46,356 nucleotides of DNA from the NCBI GenBank assembly GCA_902468695.1, contig CABQZS010000262.1, positions 1 to 46,356 of the forward strand, given 5' to 3'. Below, in pieces: positions 38,509 through 46,319 of the stretch. A program made the translations under genes and the position numbers. Source of the stretch: an uncultured Collinsella sp. (GTDB taxonomy: Bacteria > Actinomycetota > Coriobacteriia > Coriobacteriales > Coriobacteriaceae). Position 1 is the stretch's first letter. Every line of letters begins with the position of its first letter. The notes under the pieces were generated by a model, which did not search any database, had not been told where the DNA came from, and saw only the letters and a program-made list of their open reading frames with translations.

Positions 38509-38976
38509 TTATTTCTCTTCGCGAGCTATCATGTGGCCGAGAGCCGCTGTAAAGGGATCGAGCAGCACGCCGGCGATAACCACAAAGGCCCATCCCTTTG
38601 TGACAAGGCCCGCCCAACGCGCGAAAAACGCACGGCCTTCAATCGTTCCGAATCCTCCCTGGAAGGCAATCTCGCCAAAACCGATTACCATAAAAAGGAG
38701 CGTGGCACCGATGACCGTACCGGCGATCTTGTGTGATGCGTTCCCCTGCTCAAAACCAAAAAAGTCCAGGCACATACCAACCGTTTTGCCAAACAGCGGG
38801 AGTGCGCTCAGAACCTCGGCGATTACCGTGGCCACGATAAGTTGCCCCCAAAAGCCCGTGGGGCTCGTCAGATCCAAGCCAGACGCCCCTTCAATGATGG
38901 GGAGAAACGCGCAGAGCAATAGCGGGTTAAAGAAGCCGTTGAGAATACCGATAACGCGGCTGACAGGTAGCTTCAT
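38509..38976 (-). CDS. Small membrane protein, last gene of the acyl cluster
   Basis: 155 residues from ATG at 38976, nine bases after GAAAGG; an ATG two codons earlier is too close to that site. It has about four hydrophobic segments: 7-27 (VIGILNGFFNPLLLCAFLPII), 46-62 (QLIVATVIAEVLSALPL), 87-108 (GTVIGATLLFMVIGFGEIAF) and 125-143 (LVTKGWAFVVIAGVLLDPF). Polar residues in the loops (ASHK, EGR) give no family signature I recognise. It follows the MFS transporter gene by 100 bases, separated by a hairpin. It may assist transport, or be an independent gene. Confidence 0.7.
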   Translation of the reverse strand: MKLPVSRVIGILNGFFNPLLLCAFLPIIEGASGLDLTSPTGFWGQLIVATVIAEVLSALPLFGKTVGMCLDFFGFEQGNASHKIAGTVIGATLLFMVIGFGEIAFQGGFGTIEGRAFFARWAGLVTKGWAFVVIAGVLLDPFTAALGHMIAREEK

Positions 38977-39010
38977 AGCCATAAGCCTTTCAAAGCCATT
39001 GATAGAAAGA

Positions 39011-39036
39011 GGGCCGCCGGCATATGTCGGCGGCCC
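39011..39036 (-). terminator. Terminator-like hairpin after the MFS gene
   Basis: An 11-bp stem (gggccgccggc / gtcggcggccc) with one wobble and a 4-nt loop is followed on the minus strand by TCTTTC. Confidence 0.65.
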
Positions 39037-39076
39037 CGTTAAAACATGATGTGCGGTAAAGCAACTACTCGAGCGG

Positions 39077-40276
39077 CTACTCCGCCTCGCCGCTGGTCGC
39101 CATCTTCTCGGCCTCGGCAAGCTGGGCCGGGGTGAGCTTGCGATACTTAATGGCGCCAAAGACAACACAAGCCGCACAGACGATCATGCCGGCGATGAAC
39201 TTCTGGTCAATCGTTGCACCAAACGGCGACGTCACGGCCTCAAACACAATGGGTGACAGCGCCATGCCAAAGTTGATGCCGGCCATGCCAATGGCGAGGT
39301 TAAACGCACGTCCCTCGGGGGCAGAGTTGCCGGCGGCAAAATTGCCCTCCAGCGGCACGTAGGTCTCCTTGCCCAGCGCGACGACAAAGCCCGCAACGCA
39401 CAGCACCATAAAGGCGGGCGCAACCAGCGTCAGGCCCAGGCCAACGAGCGTCACACCCCACGCGATCGGCATAGCCAGGTTCTTAAACTTGGCAAACAGC
39501 GGACCGACCAAAAGACCAGCCGCAATACCGGCAACGGTCATAACGGTAGAGGCAAGACCGGCCTCCACGGTACCGCCAAAGCCGCGACCCACAACAAGCA
39601 GCGAAACGTTGGAGCTGAAGAGCTGGAACGTGAGTACGAACACAAAGCTCATGAGCGTGATAATCGCGACCTCTTTGGGCATATTGGCGAACACGTTGAC
39701 CTTGCGCTTGGGCTCAAGATGACCCTCGGGAAGGCAGACAGCCTCGATCACGATGAAAATGATCATGATGAAGTACGCCGCATAGCTATGGAACCACTCG
39801 GCAGAACCCAAAACGCCGGAAACCATCGTCCAGATAATGCCGCCCAGTGCGACAAAAGTGGAGTAGATGCCCATGACAAACGAGCGCTGCTTTCCGCCGA
39901 AATAGTCAGCGATCAAGGCGTCGGTCGAGTTCTGCACGGCGCCGAGACCAAGGCCCATGACAGCAGAAGCCGCTAAGACCTGGCCGAGTGAGTCGTGGAA
40001 CACCAGCACCGAGGCGCCTGCTAGCATCACGATAACGTGGCCGACGAGCGTCGTCTTCTTCTTGGATACGCGCGAGGCGAGCTGGGAAGACACGAGCATG
40101 GCGGACAGCGCCATCATCAACGGGATGATGCCGATAATCATCTGAACGGCAGCGATGTTCTCGTTGGGAAACGCCGCCGCGACAGAAGCCACGATGGGGA
40201 CGGGCACCAACATGCCCATAATGCACATGGCGGCAGCATAAATGCCCACCAGGTACTTGATCTTGGTTTTATCCAT
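39077..40276 (-). CDS. Major facilitator superfamily transporter
   Basis: 399 residues with twelve hydrophobic segments and a central cytoplasmic loop (PEGHLEPKRKVNVFANMPKE, about 210-230). LVSSQLASRVSKKKTTLVGH is the MFS motif A region between helices 2 and 3. The length and the phrase IADYFGGKQRSFVMGIYSTFVALGG fit the DHA1 or a sugar/acid-porter branch. TAAGGATGG precedes the ATG. It begins 74 bases after the acyl kinase on the same strand, as part of the thiolase/ACP cluster, so it probably imports the substrate or exports the product of that route. The cargo is unknown. Confidence 0.9.
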   Translation of the reverse strand: MDKTKIKYLVGIYAAAMCIMGMLVPVPIVASVAAAFPNENIAAVQMIIGIIPLMMALSAMLVSSQLASRVSKKKTTLVGHVIVMLAGASVLVFHDSLGQVLAASAVMGLGLGAVQNSTDALIADYFGGKQRSFVMGIYSTFVALGGIIWTMVSGVLGSAEWFHSYAAYFIMIIFIVIEAVCLPEGHLEPKRKVNVFANMPKEVAIITLMSFVFVLTFQLFSSNVSLLVVGRGFGGTVEAGLASTVMTVAGIAAGLLVGPLFAKFKNLAMPIAWGVTLVGLGLTLVAPAFMVLCVAGFVVALGKETYVPLEGNFAAGNSAPEGRAFNLAIGMAGINFGMALSPIVFEAVTSPFGATIDQKFIAGMIVCAACVVFGAIKYRKLTPAQLAEAEKMATSGEAE

Positions 40277-40350
40277 GATCCATCCTTACACTTAAAGAAA
40301 AGGGTCGGAGCGGCCAGGCATCACCAGCGGCCGCCCCAAACACAGCACTA

Positions 40351-41463
40351 TTAGTCGTTAAATCCGGTGAACACGGGTTCTCCGCTGTACACGAGCGCTT
40401 CCTCGACACCATCGAGCACGCGGCAGGCGCCAGACGCCATCGCCTCGAGCTCAAACTCGCCGGGATAAGCCGACACGGGGGCGATCCAAGAGCAGCATTC
40501 CTCAATCGAGGCAACGAGCTCCTTGCTGTGGACCATGCCGCCTCCGAGCAAGATGCCGTCGACGTCGCCCTTCAGCACACAGGCCATCTCGCCGATCCAC
40601 TTGCAGATTTGGTAAACCATTGCATCCCAGGCGCGAGCTGCAGCCTTATCGCCCGCAGCGGCGCGATCGCACACCTCAATGGCATCGGACGTACCCAAAA
40701 GGTCAACGAAGCCACCGGTCTTCATGCAATGGGCGCGGGCAACGTCGAGACCATGCTCTGCCGTATACTTCGCAATCTCGATCGCGGGAACCGATCCGCA
40801 GCGCGTCGGCGCCATGGGACCCTCGCCGCCAACGATGTCGTTGCCGTCCACCATCTTGCCCTTAAGATGAGCCGAGATAGAGATGCCGCCGCCGATATGG
40901 CAAACAATGAAGTTGCACTCATCATAGGGGCGGCCGAGCTTTGCCGCATGGCGGATGGCGGTCTCTTTGAGATTAAGGGCGTGCAGGTGCACGTTTCGAT
41001 ACACGCCCTTAATGCCCGTCATACGTGCGAGGTCGCACAGCTCGTCAGTATCGGGAGGATTCACCACAAAGGCGGGCTTGCCCGTCTTTGAGGCGAACTC
41101 ATAGGCAATCTGGGGACCCAGCTGTGCCGGGTGCTGAACGCCATTCGCGCCGATGCGGGCATGCTCGAGCATGACCTCATTGATGGCATAGGTGCCGCCG
41201 GGCAGCGAAAGCAGACCACCGCCGCGGCCAACAAATGCATCGAAGTCAACGAGCGAAAGCCCTGCTTCGTCGAGCGCCGCTAGAATCAAATCGCAGCGAT
41301 ACGGCATCTGAGCCGAAACCCCATCGAACTGGGCAAGGTCCTTCGCATCGTGCGCAACGTTCTTGCTGAGCTTGCACTCATCGCCCTCAAAAACGCCCAC
41401 CTTCGTGGAAGTGGGACCCGGGTTGATTACCAGGACGCGCCAGGGAGTCTTTTTATCGGACAT
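40351..41463 (-). CDS. buk: Butyrate kinase-type acyl kinase
   Basis: 370 residues, the length of butyrate kinases and shorter than acetate kinase (about 400). VLVINPGPTSTKVGVFEGDE is the phosphate-1 strand of the sugar-kinase/actin fold (most members have N-P-G-S-T-S; here the Ser is Pro). FDAFVGRGGGLLSLPGGTY, FVVNPPDTDELCDLARMTG, FIVCHIGGGISISAHLKGKMVDGNDIVGGEGPMAPTRCGSVP and GDVDGILLGGGMVHSKELV are characteristic of Buk. It transfers phosphate from acyl-phosphate to ADP (or the reverse). It starts three bases after the phosphate acyltransferase gene, the usual ptb-buk arrangement. Whether the acyl group is butyryl is not shown by sequence. Confidence 0.9.
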   Translation of the reverse strand: MSDKKTPWRVLVINPGPTSTKVGVFEGDECKLSKNVAHDAKDLAQFDGVSAQMPYRCDLILAALDEAGLSLVDFDAFVGRGGGLLSLPGGTYAINEVMLEHARIGANGVQHPAQLGPQIAYEFASKTGKPAFVVNPPDTDELCDLARMTGIKGVYRNVHLHALNLKETAIRHAAKLGRPYDECNFIVCHIGGGISISAHLKGKMVDGNDIVGGEGPMAPTRCGSVPAIEIAKYTAEHGLDVARAHCMKTGGFVDLLGTSDAIEVCDRAAAGDKAAARAWDAMVYQICKWIGEMACVLKGDVDGILLGGGMVHSKELVASIEECCSWIAPVSAYPGEFELEAMASGACRVLDGVEEALVYSGEPVFTGFND

Positions 41464-41466
41464 ACC

Positions 41467-42474
41467 TTAAGCCTCCTTAAGCGCCTGGGCGCGCACGCAG
41501 CTCATCACCACGTTGCCGACGATCTCGTCGACGGGCGCAGAGCGCGAGCAATCGCACACGATCTTCTTGAAGCCCTGAAGCATGGGGCCGTAGGCATTGG
41601 CACCGGTCAGATTCTGGATGATCTTGACGCCGATATTGCCCACGTTGATATCGGGCCAGATGACCACGTTGGCTTGGCCCGCAACAGCGGACTCACGATG
41701 TACCTTCTTGGCCGCAACCTTGGGGTTAATCGCCGAATCAAACTGGAACTCGCCGTCGATGGCAAGGTCGGGACGGCGATCGTTGGCAATCTCGCGAGCG
41801 CGACGTACCTTGTCGACAAGCTCGTTATCCATCGAACCGTCAGTCGAATGCGAAAGCAGCGCGCAACGGATATCCCATCCGGTCAGCGAGCGCACCGTTT
41901 CGCTCGACGAAATCGCAATCGAGGCAAGCTCTTCGCTCGTGGGGTCAACGCAAACGGCGGAATCGCCAAAAGCCAAAAGGCCGCCTTCGCCGCCGTTCCA
42001 GTTGGGAATGTCGGCGATACCGCACGAGCTCACGGTGTCCACCCCGTCGGCAAGGCCGACGATGGTCTGTCCCGCTAGGATGATGTCGCCCGTGGCGTTA
42101 TCGATGCCGGCGAACATAACGTCGACATCGCCGAGCACCTGCAAAATCAGGGCGCGCTCAAGCGGACGCGTCATACGGCGCGCAGCGCCCTTGGGCTTAA
42201 ACTTGCAATCCGGATGCGAAAGGTAGCGCTCGCAACAAGCGGCGTTCGCCTCCTCGTCGGTCACATCGACAATCTCGATACCGTCAAGGGAGATGCCGCG
42301 CTCATCGGCAAGCTCCTTGAGCTTACCGCCGTCGCCGACCAGCACACATTCGGCGAGACGCTCGGCAGCGATCTTTGCGACCGACTGCATCATGGTCTCG
42401 TTTTCGCCCTCGGGAAAAGCAACGCGCATAGGCTTGGCGGCAGCCTGCTCGCGCAGGGTCTGCATCAGGTCCAT
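41467..42474 (-). CDS. Phosphate acyltransferase (Pta/Ptb family)
   Basis: 335 residues. ANVVIWPDINVGNIGVKIIQNLTGANAYGPMLQGFKKIVCDCSRSAPVDEIVG is the PTA_PTB signature region; the rest follows the Pta core (PLERALILQVLGDVDVMFAGIDNATGDIILAGQTIVG, GDSAVCVDPTSEELASIAISSSETVRSLTGWDIRCALLSHSTDGS). It lacks the DRTGG domain of long Pta proteins. It exchanges CoA (or ACP) of an acyl thioester for phosphate. The Pta-like C-terminus next to a Buk-like kinase leaves the acyl chain open. GAGATGGAG at the end of the ACP gene supplies the ribosome site, with five bases between the genes. It is part of the thiolase/DUF35/ACP cluster. Confidence 0.9.
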   Translation of the reverse strand: MDLMQTLREQAAAKPMRVAFPEGENETMMQSVAKIAAERLAECVLVGDGGKLKELADERGISLDGIEIVDVTDEEANAACCERYLSHPDCKFKPKGAARRMTRPLERALILQVLGDVDVMFAGIDNATGDIILAGQTIVGLADGVDTVSSCGIADIPNWNGGEGGLLAFGDSAVCVDPTSEELASIAISSSETVRSLTGWDIRCALLSHSTDGSMDNELVDKVRRAREIANDRRPDLAIDGEFQFDSAINPKVAAKKVHRESAVAGQANVVIWPDINVGNIGVKIIQNLTGANAYGPMLQGFKKIVCDCSRSAPVDEIVGNVVMSCVRAQALKEA

Positions 42475-42479
42475 GGCAG

Positions 42480-42713
42480 TTACTCCATCTCTTCGGCAGT
42501 ACGCTCGATAAGCTCGCCGATGGTCTTCATGACCATGACCTCGCGAACGGGAACCTCGGCATCGAGTTCGTTATCGATCATGGAGGTCAGCGCGATCATC
42601 TTCATCGAGCCCTTGCCCAGGGTCTCAAACGTCGTCTCGGGGGTCACATCGCCGTCATAGTTGTAGGCGGACTTGGCAAAATCGCAGATCTGCTGAGTGA
42701 GTTCTTCGTTCAT
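42480..42713 (-). CDS. Stand-alone acyl carrier protein with atypical serine motif
   Basis: 77 residues from ATG at 42713 with AAAGGCACC upstream; the protein is acidic and helical as ACPs are. TPETTFETLGKGSMKMIALTSMIDNELDAEVPVREVMVMKTIGELIE aligns with the ACP pattern, where Ser36 in GKGSMKM takes the place of the phosphopantetheine serine usually written D-S-L. Asp is replaced by Gly and Leu by Met, so modification by a dedicated transferase is likely; one is encoded about 2.9 kb upstream. It sits between the DUF35 and phosphate acyltransferase genes, suggesting an acyl-ACP intermediate. It is unlikely to be the fatty-acid AcpP, which has the DSL motif. Confidence 0.8.
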   Translation of the reverse strand: MNEELTQQICDFAKSAYNYDGDVTPETTFETLGKGSMKMIALTSMIDNELDAEVPVREVMVMKTIGELIERTAEEME

Positions 42714-42743
42714 GATGGTGCCTTTCAATCGAAAAAGAGGGGC

Positions 42744-42781
42744 GGCCACGGCGGGCTGGAGACATGGGTCCCGCCGTGGCC
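42744..42781 (-). terminator. Attenuating hairpin between the DUF35 and ACP genes
   Basis: A 12-bp perfect stem (ggccacggcggg / cccgccgtggcc) with a 14-nt loop is followed on the minus strand by GCCCCTCTTTTT. It could lower expression of the ACP-Pta-Buk part relative to thiolase-DUF35. Confidence 0.75.
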
Positions 42782-42817
42782 TAAGAGAGGAATCGAATTG
42801 TTAAAAGGGTTGAAAGC

Positions 42818-43240
42818 CTAGTCGTCAAGCTCGAACGTAAGCTCCTTGTAGCCAGGACGGTCGATGACCTTGGCGTGGACGCCCACGGTCTGGCCCGCCA
42901 TGAGCTTGGCGCGAATCTCGGGGGCCTTCTTCTTGGTAATGCCGTAGATGACGTAGGTGTACTGAGAACCCTCGTCGATATCGACGGCGCCGTAGGCGTA
43001 CTTGCCATACTCCTTGAGGTAGGGCTTGTCGTTCTGCGGACCAGGCAAGGTGAAATCGATCAGATGGCCGTGACCGGAAACCTGGACCCAATCGGTCTTG
43101 TGATAGCCGCAGGCATTGCAGGCAAGGTGGGGCGGAAACTCGACGGCTCCGCACTCGGGGCACTGGCGCGCCCAATAGATGCCCTCTTCAAGACCCGTGT
43201 AGAACTTCTTGACCACGGGCTCCATATCTTTGAGTTGCAT
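42818..43240 (-). CDS. Zn-ribbon/OB-fold (DUF35) protein, thiolase partner
   Basis: 140 residues from ATG at 43240 with AAGGAGTATTC upstream. Cys27, Cys30, Cys41 and Cys44 (RQCPECGAVEFPPHLACNACG) form a rubredoxin-like zinc ribbon. The rest is an OB fold (VQVSGHGHLIDFTLPGPQNDKPYLKEYGKYAYGAVDI ... AKVIDRPGYKELTFEL). DUF35 proteins are obligate partners of SCPx-type thiolases and aldolases, binding the acyl-CoA tail, as in archaeal mevalonate-route thiolase complexes, phloroglucinol acetyltransferase PhlACB and steroid side-chain aldolases. Its gene follows the thiolase by 38 bases, so the complex is expected here. Confidence 0.92.
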   Translation of the reverse strand: MQLKDMEPVVKKFYTGLEEGIYWARQCPECGAVEFPPHLACNACGYHKTDWVQVSGHGHLIDFTLPGPQNDKPYLKEYGKYAYGAVDIDEGSQYTYVIYGITKKKAPEIRAKLMAGQTVGVHAKVIDRPGYKELTFELDD

Positions 43241-43278
43241 GAGAATACTCCTTATGGGAAATCGAAAACCGCGGTCGC

Positions 43279-44544
43279 TTAGGCGACGGTACGAAGGATC
43301 TGGCAGCGCACGTTCTGAGAACCGCCAAAACCGCGCAGGAACGCCGTCTCGGGAACCTTCTTCATCTGGGTAGCACCGGCGACGCCACGCATCTGCTTGA
43401 CGGCCTCAACGATATCGGCGATGCCGGATGCGCCATGGGCGTGACCGAAGTTGCAACGACCACCGTGCGGGTTGATGGGCTTATCGCCGTCAAAAGCGGT
43501 GCGGCCATCGACCGCGTACTTCCAAGCCTCGCCGCGCGGAATATAGCCGCACTCCTCAGCCGAGACGATCTCGGAAGCAAGGAAGAAGTCATTGCACATA
43601 AACAGGTCGATCTCGTCGGGACTCACGCCGGTAAGGTCGTAGACCTGCTTGGCGGCAAGCTCGGTAGCCCAGTGCTCGTTGTGAAGCAGGCCGGCCTCGA
43701 CCGCAGAAGCGCCCGTACCCAGAACCTCAATAGGCGCATATGGCACGCCCATGGCCTTGGCCTTCTCCGTGGGCATCACGACAACAGCTGCGGCACCGTC
43801 GCATTTCTTCTCAAAGCCGGTAACACGCAGGTACTGCGTAACGCGCGGGTTATACATGCTCTTGAGATACTCGTCGGCGGTATCGAACCCGGCTGCCTTC
43901 GCGTCCTCCTCGACCGTAGTCTCGTACCAGGCAAGGGGATTCAGGACGGCACCGCGGCGAAGGCTCTTGGTAAGGCCGTTCAGGGCGTCATCAATCTGAT
44001 CGGCTGTAAGGTCGTACTGCATCGAATACTCGTTGATCCAGTTGTCGAACGACACGCCAAAGGCACCATCAAGCGGGCGACCATACGCGCGGTCATAGAT
44101 CTTATCGAGCGAGGGAATCATGACGTCGAGCGTAAAGTCCTGACGAATATGGGAGGGCATATGCTCGACGGGAAGAGTCGAAGCCAAATCGCAGGCACCC
44201 GTAAGGACAACGTCGTAAGCACCGGAAGCAACCGCCATCACGGCCTGCTCAAGGGCGACGTAACCCGTGCAGCAAGCCTCGGAATGATGGACGGAGCCCT
44301 TGGCACGAACGCCAAACCAATCGGCAACCTGCATGTTGGGGGTAATGCAATCGCCAACGAGATACGGATTGGCGCTGCCGTGATAGAAAAAGTCGATATC
44401 GCGGGGCTCAAGACCGGCATCGGCAATTGCCTCGAGGGCCGCATAGCCAAACGCCTCGCCCTCGCCAATACCCTGGGTCTCGGGATGCTCCTCAAAATCC
44501 TTGAACGGGGTGCAGCCCACGCCTACAATCGAGACGCTGCGCAT
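43279..44544 (-). CDS. SCPx-type thiolase (acyl transferase / retro-Claisen enzyme)
   Basis: 421 residues from ATG at 44544 with CGGAAAG upstream; a GTG seven codons earlier is an alternative. RSVSIVGVGCTPFKDF opens the thiolase fold. Cys91 in HHSEACCTGYVALEQAVMAVASGAYDVVLTGA sits where the acyl-accepting cysteine is found. NPHGGRCNFGHAHGASGIADIVEAVKQMRG carries the C-terminal GHxxGASG with catalytic histidine. ITPNMQVADWFGVRAKG and LFMCNDFFLASEIVSAEECGYIPRGEAW are SCPx-like. These enzymes form or cleave C-C bonds next to a thioester. With the DUF35 partner and ACP/Pta/Buk downstream, cleavage releasing an acyl thioester or transfer of an acyl group is likely. The substrate is not known. Confidence 0.9.
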   Translation of the reverse strand: MRSVSIVGVGCTPFKDFEEHPETQGIGEGEAFGYAALEAIADAGLEPRDIDFFYHGSANPYLVGDCITPNMQVADWFGVRAKGSVHHSEACCTGYVALEQAVMAVASGAYDVVLTGACDLASTLPVEHMPSHIRQDFTLDVMIPSLDKIYDRAYGRPLDGAFGVSFDNWINEYSMQYDLTADQIDDALNGLTKSLRRGAVLNPLAWYETTVEEDAKAAGFDTADEYLKSMYNPRVTQYLRVTGFEKKCDGAAAVVVMPTEKAKAMGVPYAPIEVLGTGASAVEAGLLHNEHWATELAAKQVYDLTGVSPDEIDLFMCNDFFLASEIVSAEECGYIPRGEAWKYAVDGRTAFDGDKPINPHGGRCNFGHAHGASGIADIVEAVKQMRGVAGATQMKKVPETAFLRGFGGSQNVRCQILRTVA

Positions 44545-44670
44545 GTTCTTTCCGAGCGTAACCACTGAATATCACATCCTAATCATGTGAAGGTGTACGG
44601 AGTGATGGCGCAGTCCGGCCGCGAGTGAAGGTGAGAGAGCGCTCGCGGCTTTTCTGTGCCGTCACACGTT

Positions 44671-44688
44671 GAACTACTGCAGTGGTTC
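44671..44688. promoter_or_regulatory. 18-bp palindrome, likely operator of the TetR-family regulator
   Basis: GAACTACTGCAGTGGTTC is palindromic except for one pair. It lies just behind a candidate minus-strand promoter for the thiolase operon (TTTAAC at 44717-44722, TACGTT at 44694-44699, 17-bp spacer). The half-site GAACCACT also occurs at 46212-46219, upstream of the phosphopantetheinyl transferase gene. Confidence 0.6.
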
Positions 44689-44741
44689 TTTTGAACGTAG
44701 CTTTAGTTTATGAGGGGTTAAACGAGACACGTGAGACAAAA

Positions 44742-44780
44742 AGCCCCGATGTGTCCCATCATATGGGACACATCGGGGCT
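44742..44780 (-). terminator. Strong terminator after the TetR gene
   Basis: A perfect 18-bp stem (agccccgatgtgtcccat and complement) with a 3-nt loop is followed on the minus strand by TTTTTGTC. It separates the transferase-TetR unit from the thiolase operon. A 9-bp inverted repeat (gataaacgg / ccgtttatc) lies between it and the TetR stop. Confidence 0.9.
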
Positions 44781-44886
44781 AGGCGTTCCAAATAGCAGAT
44801 AAACGGACTCGTATTATTTGAGCTAATGATCAGAGATATCTAAAACTCGCCCTGAATACAACCGTTTATCCCCAAATATCGACCGC

Positions 44887-45504
44887 TCACGCGACTGGCC
44901 TTTCAAAATCGGGAATACGTGGGTGCCAATGACGCGATGCATCGTCGACAAAGAGCGGTGCGTAGAACATGCGATTGAGGGCGGCGGCAACGGTGCGCGC
45001 CTCAAGGTCGGGCCGGGCCTCGAGCCAATACTGAATGAGGTTATGGTGGCCCGCAAGCGCAAATGCTAGATACAGATCGAGGTCCGTTTCATCGGAAAAT
45101 GTCGAGCGAAGCCGATTGCGAAAATAGTCATGCATAAAGATCGTTGCCTTGTGAGCAAACACGGGATCGCCGTTATCGCTGTTAAGTGCCAAAACTATCG
45201 AGCGATTAGCCTTGAGGATCTCCATGCGCTTGATCATCGTGGGCGTAGGGTCCAGCTGCGCATCGCCAAAACGAGCCTCCAGCGCAACATCATTGATGTC
45301 CTGCATATTCTGGAGCAGCTCATCTTCAAAACGTTTAACCACATCATCGACAGAGCGATAACAGCGATAGAACGTCGATTTGGATGTATGGGCAAGGCGA
45401 AGTACCTCGGCCACCTCAATCGACTGCACCGGAGTTGTCGCCATAAGTTCAAAGACGGCATCCTCGATCCGTGAAGCAATATCGTTTTGAGCGTTCAGTG
45501 GCAT
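44887..45504 (-). CDS. TetR-family transcriptional regulator
   Basis: 205 residues with GGGGAGG before the ATG. The N-terminal helix-turn-helix reads IASRIEDAVFELMATTPVQSIEVAEVLRLAHTSKSTFYRCYRSVDDVVKRFEDELLQ, with the family phrase TSKSTFYRCY in the recognition helix. Residues 70-200 form the helical ligand and dimer domain (FMHDYFRNRLRSTFSDETDLDLYLAFALAGHHNLIQYWLEAR), like the short AcrR/Dha-type members. It lies directly upstream of the thiolase/ACP operon on the same strand and downstream of the transferase gene by 28 bases. It most likely represses the thiolase operon through the 18-bp palindrome until an acyl or other ligand binds. Confidence 0.9.
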   Translation of the reverse strand: MPLNAQNDIASRIEDAVFELMATTPVQSIEVAEVLRLAHTSKSTFYRCYRSVDDVVKRFEDELLQNMQDINDVALEARFGDAQLDPTPTMIKRMEILKANRSIVLALNSDNGDPVFAHKATIFMHDYFRNRLRSTFSDETDLDLYLAFALAGHHNLIQYWLEARPDLEARTVAAALNRMFYAPLFVDDASRHWHPRIPDFERPVA

Positions 45505-45532
45505 AGCGGCCTCCCCTATTGGCGATTGGCTC

Positions 45533-46162
45533 CTATGCTACCCGAAAGGTATGCTCCTTGAGGACGATACGAGGCATAGAGCGCGCCGCACAAGAGATGA
45601 CGTTGCGACCGTATGTCACCGACGAAGTATTCCATCCGACGGGCATACCATCTTTGCGAGGGTCAATCGAAAACCCGACGCCCTCAGCCTTGAGGATGGC
45701 CTCGATGCGCGTCCACGTCTGACTCAGGCGAAGATTGCGTTCTTGCAAATTGGGGGCAGCGTTAATCCACACGCGCTCGTCGTCGTTTGCCATACGCCCA
45801 ACCGCAACGGGAGCAATCTCATCGATCGTCTCGATATCCACACCAATAGATCCTCCGACCGACCGAGCAACATCGGAAACAGCGAGGACGGCCACGCTTC
45901 CGCCATGTGAAATGGAGATAGAGGGGGCCTCCCCATCCGCAAGCTCGATCTTGCCGAAAGCAGAACGCGCAAGCTGGGTGTCGTCGAAGACGCCCAGGGC
46001 GTCACGAAGAAGCAAGCCCACACCTGCAGCTTCCCTCCGAGACGCAATTGGGAGATCCCCATTGGAAGCACGTAAGGCATAGCGTCCCGCGATTGATACC
46101 ATATCAACGGCCTCGCCGGGATCGATCGCAGAAACGTCAACGAGATGCACGGTTATGTTCAA
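45533..46162 (-). CDS. Sfp-type 4'-phosphopantetheinyl transferase
   Basis: About 209 residues. APSISISHGGSVAVLAVSD and SIGVDIETIDEIAP hold the conserved Asp/Glu metal residues, and SQTWTRIEAILKAEGVGFSID corresponds to the W-x-x-K-E-A-x-x-K helix (first Lys is Ile here). The N-terminal half (AGRYALRASNGDLPIASRREAAGVGLLLRDALG... ARSAFGKIELADGE) follows the Sfp pseudo-dimer. It moves phosphopantetheine from CoA to a carrier-protein serine. TTG at 46162 has GGGGG nine bases upstream; TTG at 46171 or GTG at 46150 are alternatives. It is next to the TetR gene and about 2.9 kb from the atypical ACP, its likely substrate. Confidence 0.88.
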   Translation of the reverse strand: MNITVHLVDVSAIDPGEAVDMVSIAGRYALRASNGDLPIASRREAAGVGLLLRDALGVFDDTQLARSAFGKIELADGEAPSISISHGGSVAVLAVSDVARSVGGSIGVDIETIDEIAPVAVGRMANDDERVWINAAPNLQERNLRLSQTWTRIEAILKAEGVGFSIDPRKDGMPVGWNTSSVTYGRNVISCAARSMPRIVLKEHTFRVA

Positions 46163-46283
46163 AATGGTCAACCCCCACTCGATTGAGATGACAAGGCTAA
46201 ACAGACGCTCAGAACCACTCTTTCATGAATTGAGGCACCTTTTGCCGGCGATTTGGTGACCCATTTGGCGGCATAAAACAAAA

Positions 46284-46311
46284 CAGCCCAGAGGACATAG
46301 CCTCTGAGCTG
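46284..46311 (-). terminator. Terminator after the tRNA gene
   Basis: An 11-bp stem (cagcccagagg / cctctgagctg) with one wobble and a 6-nt loop is followed on the minus strand by TTTTGTTTT, nine bases past the encoded CCA. Confidence 0.9.
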
Positions 46312-46319
46312 CGAACATT

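Noticed and set aside
46212..46219. Second full TetR operator upstream of the transferase gene
   Set aside because: Only the 8-bp half-site GAACCACT is present, without the opposite half; recorded as a hint only.
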